Below, piece after piece: positions 57,889 through 64,000 of a stretch of DNA of 64,000 bases (positions within the stretch are counted from its first letter, which is position 1; every line of letters starts with the position of its first letter). Below the pieces are notes generated by a model, which was not told the DNA's origin, did no database searches, and saw only the letters and a list, made by a program, of their open reading frames with translations. The position numbers were made by a program, and so were the translations under genes. The stretch lies in contig QPMI01000088.1 in assembly GCA_004431415.1 (NCBI GenBank), positions 149,947 to 213,946 of the forward strand. Reading direction: 5' to 3'. This stretch comes from Cyanophora paradoxa. Lineage: Eukaryota > Glaucocystophyceae > Cyanophorales > Cyanophoraceae.

Positions 57889-60800
57889 TTAATTAAAAGG
57901 AACAGAATTAATACCATCTGGTAAGATGTATCTCTTTGCATCAAAGCAGTTTAGGGCAACCCTTCTACTCACAGTGTCTATTATTGTGTGATCTGCCCTT
58001 CTTTTCTGCTTTGCAGTCACAGTCTTGCTGATACCTGCAAATAAACACTGCTTAAAATCATTAAATTGGAGTTCCTCAGTTGAAGTCCCAGAGAGCTTAC
58101 TCCTCTCAATCTCAGCAGTTCTGAAACTGTAAACTTTGGCTCTGAGACCCACATACTCCAATATAGCAGAACCTGGCATCTCATTTTTGTATTTACCTGG
58201 GGTCATTCTGTTAGATCCCCCTAGGTCCAAGGCATAAGATATATTCTCTATATCTTTTTGTAAGGTCTTAGATTCGATATATAGACAAAAGGAATCAGTA
58301 TCATGGAACAGTAATTTGGCTTTGGACCATTGGGACCTTACAGTATCATAGAAGAACTGGTAATTATGCAGTTTGGCTGCATCCAAAACATAGGCTCCAA
58401 TGGCAACTGGCTTATCTAGCTTCACATGTTTTGTGTAAAACTCAAAGGCAACTGCTCTTTCGTTTATGGGGCTTGTTGATTTCACCAATGGAGAGGCTGC
58501 ATATTTCATAAACAGTTTCTCACTGTTTGCAATCTTAACCACAGATCTACCTCTGCAAGATTCAATGCATTTCCCATAGATTGAGTTATTCATGAGCTTA
58601 TAGAAATCAGCCTCGAATTTATTCACTGCTTTCCTTCTCATCTCAGTGTTCAGCTCAATATAGGGTTTCATGACAGGAGCCACAGTAAATGATAGGACCC
58701 TGTGAACTTTCTTTAATTTCACACCTTTGTCCAACAGATACTGTAGAAGAGGCTCAGAAATCACATAGTTGGTCACAGAACCAAAGGTTGCAGTTAGCTT
58801 AGGGGTCTTATCAAGCTCTTCTCCTGAAAGATCTAATAGGCTCTTTTGATATTGTGATAATTCGGCATATTCTACTATTTTCTTGTTAATAATTAGGGGG
58901 AAATCACTGTGGTCTAGATATAGCCTAATTGGGTAATCCAGATCAACTTCCAGGAAACTGGATCTGTTATCTTGTGGGTTGAATTCGGTCTCCCATCTAA
59001 AATCACCAACTGGGATTGGCTGACTCAAACAGTAGCCATACAAGTTGTTAGCATCAAACAGCATAATGTGGGAGTTTTCACCATCAGCCTCAGCATACCT
59101 ACAAGGCATTGTTGCAAAGCCACCCCTGATTCCCCTCTCAACAAATTCGTATTGCTCTACATCACTTATAAGCTCTATTTTTGCCTTGGTGGTCCTAAGC
59201 ATAGCATCCCAAGATAACCCAGGTGCAGATACATAATGAACTGGGTCCAATCCATATACTGAGTGTGAAAGCCTTCTAAAAGCCTGGAATTTGTTCATTA
59301 ACTCATCTACATCAGCAGCTCCAAAATCCATGAAATTGCTTGCATCAATGAACTTGTAAAGACCCCATTGCAATGACAGGTATTGATCAAAGTTTTTCGA
59401 AAGGATTTCGATTCGTTTTTTATCTCCCAAGCCTGCTATTTTTCTGAAAATGAATGTCCCACAGTCATCCATTTGGTCAACAACAACTGCAACTTTGGTT
59501 TGCTTTGAGATTCTCCTATGGAGATTGCAGTTTCTGCATGCAGGAGCAATGTAATGACCTGTGTGGTGGTCATGATCTCTGCATTTAAAGTTTTCCTTGG
59601 TGAACCTCTCACTGCAAAGGTAACAGTGTTTGGTAGCTCTGTAAATTGCTTTCTGCTCATCTGTGAGTTCATTCATGGGAATATTGGTGAACAGGAAATC
59701 GATCAGTTCTCTTGCTTTGGATTCCAAGCATTCAAACAGAACTCCCATTGGATCCTGCCCCTCAAATCGAAAATCTTGAACATCTTCCCCAGTGACTACT
59801 CTCAGGTTGACTGCTGAGACTTCCCTTTTGGATTTCGATGCATCAATGGGGATGCTTCTATGTTCAATCTTGCAGTAAACCACAACAGGAAGCCACACAG
59901 TTTTCCTGAGGTTTTTCAGTCCAAACTCTATGGTGGTCTCAGGTTTAGGGGTGATTCCCTTTGAGAGTCTCCAATCAATGCATCTGTTTGAGTCCACATG
60001 AGCAGTGAGTTTAGCCTCAGACCTGAATCGAGATAAGCATGTATCACAGTAGTGTAACTTTTGATCCTTGGTTTTATCAAGGGCAACTCTGAGAAGTCTT
60101 GAAAGGGACATGATTGTAATATAGTGACCATTCCCTTCATCATCATGAATGAGCATGAGATTAATCTTTTGCTTTCTGCCTGGGTTGCTGGATTGATGCA
60201 GTGGATATATAACATCTCCATCCATTCCAAAGATGTTTATGCTAATGCCTGCATTTTGAGCTTCGAATTTATCAATGATTTCAGCATCACAAGGAACAGG
60301 GAATGGGATATTGTCGAAATTGAGAGCCAAAGGATTGTATGTGGTTGGTGAGTATTTCCATTTGCGATATTGTGTAAGCTCACTTCTCTTGTGGGAATTT
60401 ACATCTTTCCTATGGATCCATGCCAAAATGGCATTTTCGAAGCAAGAATCATCAATATTTCGAATATTCACTGTGGCTTTCTTAGCTGCAATTGATTCTG
60501 GTGTTTTAACATAGCAGCCACCAGTTGGGGCATAACTCATAATAGCAACTCTTAGCATTTCGATTCTCTCCAATCGATAGCTATCAACCACATTCATCTG
60601 CTCCTGACACATTTGGGCTGCTTTATTCAGCTCAGTTCGAATATTTCTCGATTTGGTTAATACAAAATAATCGCTGTAAATGTATTTCGATATCCAAACC
60701 TGTGGATTGCTGACTTTTACGAACTTGCAGATAAACGATAAGCGAACTTTGATTGCCCTGAATTGATCTAGACTGTCTCTTAAACGTTTTGGTAGAGAGG

Positions 60801-61134
60801 TTGCAATTCTATCTAAATATTCAATCACATCAACAACAACTTCCCTTCTGGCTCTGTAAGTGAGCCAGCGATATAATTCATTCATTGCTGTTCCATCTTC
60901 TGCCTCTGGTTCTATTTGCCTCAGGCGATCGAGTTCATCAAGAGTCTCAACTTTGTCATAGAGGTTATTGGCTTTTCTGGTTAATTTTGCTAAAGTGGGT
61001 CTGCCCCTTGAAATAAATCCGATTTCCCGGTCATATTCAGCCTCTGTAATTTCATGGGCTGCATACAGTGTTCCCAGTAATCCCATGAGTTCCCATTTCT
61101 TTTCTCTAATAAGTCTGTTGCTAATTCGGGGCAT
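57889..61134 (-). CDS. Protein-primed family B DNA polymerase (pPolB) with zinc finger and endonuclease VII-like cluster, 1081 aa
   Basis: Replicates the linear genome of the element using a protein primer. Polymerase motifs are intact: SAPGLSWDAML (636-646), motif A FDANNLYGYCLSQP (693-706), motif B YKLMNNSIYGKCIE (845-858) and motif C FHDTDSF (943-949). N-terminal to these are a segment DSCFENAILAWIH (229-241), a C2H2/C-type finger (C363, C366, H379, C385) and a recombination endonuclease VII-like cluster (C504, C507, DHDHHTG at 520-526, C533, C536). This order is typical of Polinton polymerases and longer than that of mavirus. The usual exonuclease box around 548-562 reads VVVDQMDDCGTFIF, departing from the family HN..YD pattern, so proofreading may be lost. 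The first 200 residues are unrecognised. Divergent from the zinc-cluster gene, with 110 bp between start codons. Confidence 0.95.
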   Translation of the reverse strand: MPRISNRLIREKKWELMGLLGTLYAAHEITEAEYDREIGFISRGRPTLAKLTRKANNLYDKVETLDELDRLRQIEPEAEDGTAMNELYRWLTYRARREVVVDVIEYLDRIATSLPKRLRDSLDQFRAIKVRLSFICKFVKVSNPQVWISKYIYSDYFVLTKSRNIRTELNKAAQMCQEQMNVVDSYRLERIEMLRVAIMSYAPTGGCYVKTPESIAAKKATVNIRNIDDSCFENAILAWIHRKDVNSHKRSELTQYRKWKYSPTTYNPLALNFDNIPFPVPCDAEIIDKFEAQNAGISINIFGMDGDVIYPLHQSSNPGRKQKINLMLIHDDEGNGHYITIMSLSRLLRVALDKTKDQKLHYCDTCLSRFRSEAKLTAHVDSNRCIDWRLSKGITPKPETTIEFGLKNLRKTVWLPVVVYCKIEHRSIPIDASKSKREVSAVNLRVVTGEDVQDFRFEGQDPMGVLFECLESKARELIDFLFTNIPMNELTDEQKAIYRATKHCYLCSERFTKENFKCRDHDHHTGHYIAPACRNCNLHRRISKQTKVAVVVDQMDDCGTFIFRKIAGLGDKKRIEILSKNFDQYLSLQWGLYKFIDASNFMDFGAADVDELMNKFQAFRRLSHSVYGLDPVHYVSAPGLSWDAMLRTTKAKIELISDVEQYEFVERGIRGGFATMPCRYAEADGENSHIMLFDANNLYGYCLSQPIPVGDFRWETEFNPQDNRSSFLEVDLDYPIRLYLDHSDFPLIINKKIVEYAELSQYQKSLLDLSGEELDKTPKLTATFGSVTNYVISEPLLQYLLDKGVKLKKVHRVLSFTVAPVMKPYIELNTEMRRKAVNKFEADFYKLMNNSIYGKCIESCRGRSVVKIANSEKLFMKYAASPLVKSTSPINERAVAFEFYTKHVKLDKPVAIGAYVLDAAKLHNYQFFYDTVRSQWSKAKLLFHDTDSFCLYIESKTLQKDIENISYALDLGGSNRMTPGKYKNEMPGSAILEYVGLRAKVYSFRTAEIERSKLSGTSTEELQFNDFKQCLFAGISKTVTAKQKRRADHTIIDTVSRRVALNCFDAKRYILPDGINSVPFN

Positions 61135-61203
61135 TGTTCCTAACTTGTTCCTACTAAAAGGGAGGTTTTAAATGGGGATATTCCGAACGCAAAAATTTGA
61201 TGA

Positions 61204-61243
61204 AAACTACTTAAAGAAATATCTTCTATATATATAAAAGGAC
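61204..61243 (+). promoter_or_regulatory. Viral promoter-like box before the zinc-cluster gene
   Basis: ACTACTTAAAGAAATATC leads into TCTATATATATAAAAGGAC, ending just before the ATG at 61,245. The same block recurs at 62,528-62,566. The TCTA core in AT-rich context resembles the late promoter described for CroV and mavirus. Confidence 0.65.
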
Positions 61244-61244
61244 A

Positions 61245-62062
61245 ATGGCAGAGAACAAAGCAACATCTTCTCTGGAACGCTTGAAGGCTACATTAATGTT
61301 TCTTTGTGGATCTAATAACTTTAAAGACTTTGTCGCTTTGGGGAGAAGCAAATATATGAACTCTTTGTATTTGAAACTTGCAAAGTATGATTTGACTCAC
61401 GAAAGCCTTCCTCCACACTCAAACAGCTGTGCTTGCAAGCATCATATTGAAGAACAATGCTACATCTTGCATGTGGATAAAAGATTGTGGTTCTTGTTGG
61501 CAACTGCTGCATTAAACGATTTATGCCAAATGGTGCAAGGAGGGAAGATATATGCAAGAAATGCGGAGATCGACATAAAAACCGTAAGGATAATTTCTGC
61601 AATAAGTGCAGGATTATCATAAAGGAGGAGGAATTGGAAAGAAAAAAGCAAATCCAGAAAGAAGCAGAGGAGCGAAAGAAACAACTTGAATTAGAAGAAA
61701 GAGAGCGAAGGCAGAGAGAATTAGAACAAGAAAGAGCAAGGAATAGACATGCAGTTAATCTTTTCCTGATTTGGTGCAACCAGTTCATTCCAAAAATGGA
61801 TAATCTTCGCAGAGATGATATAGAGAGGTTCAGAGAGGGTAGATCTGCATTGATTGAAATGTATGCAGAACTCAGTACAACAAACACATTGGTTGCTGGG
61901 TTTCAGGTGCCTTTTCTTAAAAAAGATATCGCAAAAGGATTAGATTGCAGATGGAATAAGGACAAGAAAACATGGGAGACCTTGGAAATCGAACCATTTG
62001 TAGCATTGCTAGGTAAGCATTTCAAACTTATGTATATTGAGAGATTTGGACAGAGAGGTTAA
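61245..62062 (+). pseudogene. Zinc-cluster / DUF5710-like viral protein, one frameshift
   Basis: Two overlapping frames form one protein. The first (from ATG 61,245) ends its homologous part at CACKHHIEEQCYILHVDKRL. The second continues VGNCCIKRFMPNGARREDIC then KKCGDRHKNRKDNFCNKC. The combined C.C..H.I...CYI ... vGNCCIKRF ... C..CG..HKNRK.N.C..C pattern is a known zinc-binding module in large DNA viruses, Polinton-like viruses and algae. A long charged coiled coil follows (EELERKKQIQKEAEERKKQL). The end, VPFLKKDIAKGLDCRWNKDK then KTWE, resembles DUF5710. The frame change near 61,480-61,490 corresponds to one missing base. It is either a real lesion or a sequence error. The role is unknown; nucleic-acid binding is likely. 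Confidence 0.7.
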
Positions 62063-62076
62063 AGAACAAAAAATGA

Positions 62077-62103
62077 TTTAAAGATTCTCTATATATATTA
62101 AGA
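62077..62103 (+). promoter_or_regulatory. Viral promoter-like box before the small basic gene
   Basis: TTTAAAGATTCTCTATATAT leads into ATATTAAGAG, 15 bp before the ATG at 62,118. It is preceded by AACAAAAAATGATT, a word also found upstream of the next box. Confidence 0.6.
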
Positions 62104-62117
62104 GAGACAGAGGAAAA

Positions 62118-62371
62118 ATGCCACTCAGTGAAGCCCAGAAGAGAGCTATGAAGAGGTACCAGCAAACTGAAAAAGGTAAGGCTCAAATCAAAAAGTTTAA
62201 CGAAAAAATAGCCACACAGCTAAGAGATCTATATCAAACCGATGATACCTATAGAGCCATGAAATAGCAAGTTCATGTCAGCGAAAGTATGCAGCCAATG
62301 CAGTCTGCTTTGTCAAATATTTGTATGATGTCCCTTACTCAAACAGAGGGAGAAAATCGAAACATGTCTAA
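62118..62371 (+). pseudogene. Small basic viral protein, one frameshift
   Basis: ATG 62,118 opens MPLSEAQKRAMKRYQQTEKG, then KAQIKKFNEKIATQLRDLYQ and TDDTYRAMK, with a stop at 62,265. If one A is missing from the AAA before that stop, the frame continues through RKYAANAVCFVKYLYDVPYS to NRGRKSKHV-stop at 62,371. Both halves read as good protein, so I treat this as a single gene of about 84 residues with a one-base deletion. Basic helical character suggests nucleic-acid binding; no family is recognised. Confidence 0.5.
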
Positions 62372-62382
62372 ATTATTTTTCC

Positions 62383-62411
62383 CAGCATATTACTAGGCTG
62401 GGGATATGCTG
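62383..62411. terminator. Short hairpin after the small basic gene
   Basis: CAGCATAT (62,383-62,390) pairs with ATATGCTG (62,404-62,411) across 13 nt, 11 bp past the small gene's stop. It is a possible transcript-end hairpin, with weak support. Confidence 0.3.
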
Positions 62412-62527
62412 TTTATTCGCTGAAATACCAATTCATCCTTTTTGTATCTGAACCACTCGATATATCATGTGGATAAATTTCGTAGGGATACTTTCTCGAT
62501 TTCCAACAAAAAATGATTGGGGGACCC

Positions 62528-62566
62528 AAACTACTTAAAGAAAAATCTTCTATATATATAAAGGGA
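62528..62566 (+). promoter_or_regulatory. Viral promoter-like box before the primase-helicase gene
   Basis: ACTACTTAAAGAAAAATC leads into TCTATATATATAAAGGGAC, 16 bp before the ATG at 62,583. It is nearly identical to the block at 61,204-61,243. AACAAAAAATGATT precedes it. Confidence 0.65.
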
Positions 62567-62582
62567 CCCCCAATCGCTGAAA

Positions 62583-64000
62583 ATGAACGCCAAACAGACC
62601 AAGTTAATCAAATCGCTCGCTAACTGGCTTCGTTCTGATGAGGAACTCGCCAAAAACATGATTATCCCAGTGAAACCTGACAGCAAAGACCCAGTTTTCA
62701 AGCATAAGGGAGGTGCTTGGTCTGGGAAAAGTATGAGGAAGCGCTGGCAACTAATCAGTATGTATCTTGGGGCATTCTGCTCTCAGACAACATGATGGTT
62801 ATTGACTTTGATGATGAGGAGGACTTTGAGAAATTCCGAGATATGTTTCCTGATGACTTTGATGCCAATCAGCCCATGGCAAAAACTAAAAAAGGCTATC
62901 ATGTCTACTTCAAACGACCTGAGGAGTTCACTAAACTCAAAATTACCGATAAGGCTCCAGGCTTTAAAGGCTTTGAAAAGGTTGACCTGAAACAATCACT
63001 GGAACTGGAACTTCTGGATTAATTAATGTTTGTCCCAGTGTCAACAAGACCTGGGTAATTGCTCCATGGGATGATACCTGTGATTTCAATGAGCCTACTG
63101 ATGAGTTTAAAAGTGGATTGCAGAGAACTATATCTATAAGAGTGAGTATACTGCTAGTGCTAGCTCAATGATGAACTGGAAAAGAGTATTCTTAAAGAGC
63201 TGGTGGATATGGGCTTTATGCATCCAATATAATCTCTAAAACTGAACTTGGCTTTAGCTTTGATGCTGCTAATAAGGGACTCAATTGCCCATGCTGCAAT
63301 GGTTCCCATGAATCGAATAACTGGTATGTTATGAAAGCCAAAGGAGAAGATAAAAAGTATATTGTGTCCAGCTACAGTGGCAATTGCAAAAAACGATTTA
63401 TCTTCATTGGAATGCAATCTGATATCTTCAATCTCATTGATAAATCCGCTGGTTCTGGAGGCGCTCATTATGATGTCAGTCTTGTGTGCAAAGAGGTACT
63501 ACAACATACTTGGAGATACTCCAAAAAGTCATGGTTCAAACTCAATACTGATACTGGGATTTGGGAGCATGATGACACAAACCAAAGATTTACCTAGACA
63601 TAAGTTGCCTTGTTGTCCCTCAATACCTTGGCAGGGCTGTGCATTATAGCCAAAGAGCTTTGAAGGATGAAGAGAATAGAACAGCTTTCGAAGAGAAATC
63701 GAAAACATTAATTTCTATTGCAAAAATCTTAAACAATCAGGATATCGCAAATCCCTTCTGACTGATCTGCTCCTCTGCTGAATGATGATGAATTCTATGA
63801 AAAGATTGATACAGTTCCATATGTAATTGGATTCGATAATGGTGTATTTGATCTGACAACTATGACTTTCAGAAAGGGGAAACTGGAAGATATGGTGAGC
63901 AAGAGTGTGGGTTATGATTATACTGAGAATGTAGACCCAAGAAAGTAGACCATCTCAATCAGATTTATAGAGAGATTGTAGATGATCCAGCAGAGCGAAA
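62583..64000 (+). pseudogene. Primase / D5-type superfamily 3 helicase, multiple single-base frameshifts, cut by window edge
   Basis: The replication helicase-primase of the element. The N-terminus reads MNAKQTKLIKSLANWLRSDE and, in the next frame, NQYVSWGILLSDNMMVIDFD then FKRPEEFTKLKITDKAPGFK, a Prim-Pol (bifunctional primase-polymerase) domain. TGTGTSGLINVCPSVNKTWV follows in a third frame. A zinc-type LNCPCCNGSHESNNW comes next, then KEVLQHTWRYSKKSWFKLNT, and finally PYVIGFDNGVFDLTTMTFRK, typical of the N-terminal region of D5 / poxvirus-type helicases. The helicase P-loop should lie beyond 64,000. At least six changes of frame occur, each equal to one lost base and most next to A-runs, while the protein sequence between them stays well conserved. 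This is either recent decay or sequence error at the end of a contig. Confidence 0.75.

Larger units (their letters stand above)
54860..64000. mobile_element. Integrated Polinton/Maverick- or virophage-like element, right end outside window
   Basis: Composition switches from GC-rich to AT-rich at 54,860, exactly where a 28-bp inverted repeat begins. The contents are the core replication set of polintoviruses and mavirus-type virophages: an rve integrase, a protein-primed family B DNA polymerase and a primase/D5-type helicase, plus small genes with a shared TCTA-containing AT-rich promoter box. The genes lack introns, unlike the host. Capsid, packaging ATPase and protease genes are not visible in this part. 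The large polymerase with a zinc finger and an endonuclease VII-like cluster is more like Polintons than mavirus. Whether this is an active provirus or a decaying copy cannot be decided here. Confidence 0.85.

Noticed and set aside
57889-57891. TAA read as an amino acid (variant genetic code) in the element
   Set aside because: Other viral frames end plausibly at TAA, and host genes use TGA and TAG as normal stops. One in-frame TAA is not enough.

Overview
The window is a mosaic of two very different DNAs. Positions 1 to about 54,860 are a very GC-rich nuclear genome with compact, intron-rich genes. Introns are roughly 50-120 nt, usually start GTGCG, often carry CTGAC near the 3' end, and end CAG. 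Gene content is clearly eukaryotic: ADCY10-type cyclases, UBR7, Dpy-30, AGPAT. From 54,860 to the right edge the DNA is abruptly AT-rich and carries genes of a Polinton/Maverick or virophage-type element. A GC-rich unicellular protist with an AT-rich integrated DNA virus fits a Cafeteria-like bicosoecid or another GC-rich alga or flagellate. The species is an inference; the two-part composition is seen directly.

Cellular part, left to right: a soluble adenylyl cyclase-like gene on the minus strand (191-8,794); a Dpy-30/glutathione S-transferase fusion on minus (9,354-10,913), divergent from a ten-exon lysophosphatidate acyltransferase on plus (11,011-12,630); a DUF493/YbeD-like gene on minus (13,195-14,129), divergent from a WD40 gene that appears to run on into a UBR7-like UBR-box/PHD gene (14,165-18,369); an EF-hand membrane protein (19,278-21,396); a small acidic protein (23,513-24,108); a gene of cysteine-containing repeats (24,330-25,785); a TE-like remnant; a large TIR - membrane - WD40 gene on minus (27,190-34,985), divergent from an asparagine synthase-like gene on plus (35,269-38,186); a second soluble adenylyl cyclase-like gene on minus (39,779-49,832); a coiled-coil gene (about 51,046-51,907); and an unrecognised minus-strand gene (52,101-53,937).

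Virus-like part: 54,860-55,142 is bounded by perfect 28-bp inverted repeats at the composition boundary. After about 1.4 kb of hairpin-rich non-coding DNA come an rve-family integrase and a protein-primed family B DNA polymerase, both on minus and in the same frame, separated by a single stop codon. Divergent from them are a zinc-cluster gene, a small basic protein gene and a primase / D5-type helicase gene that runs off the right edge. The plus-strand genes share a TCTATATATATWA promoter-like box. They also carry a run of single-base deletions, so they are either decaying or affected by sequence errors. Capsid, ATPase and protease genes, if present, lie beyond the window.

The two most notable items are the TIR-WD40 protein, whose architecture matches bacterial TIR/beta-propeller signalling proteins, and the integrated virus-like element. 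No functional link between them is shown by the sequence. Exon boundaries are firm only where stated (the acyltransferase model is exact); other multi-exon genes are given as spans.
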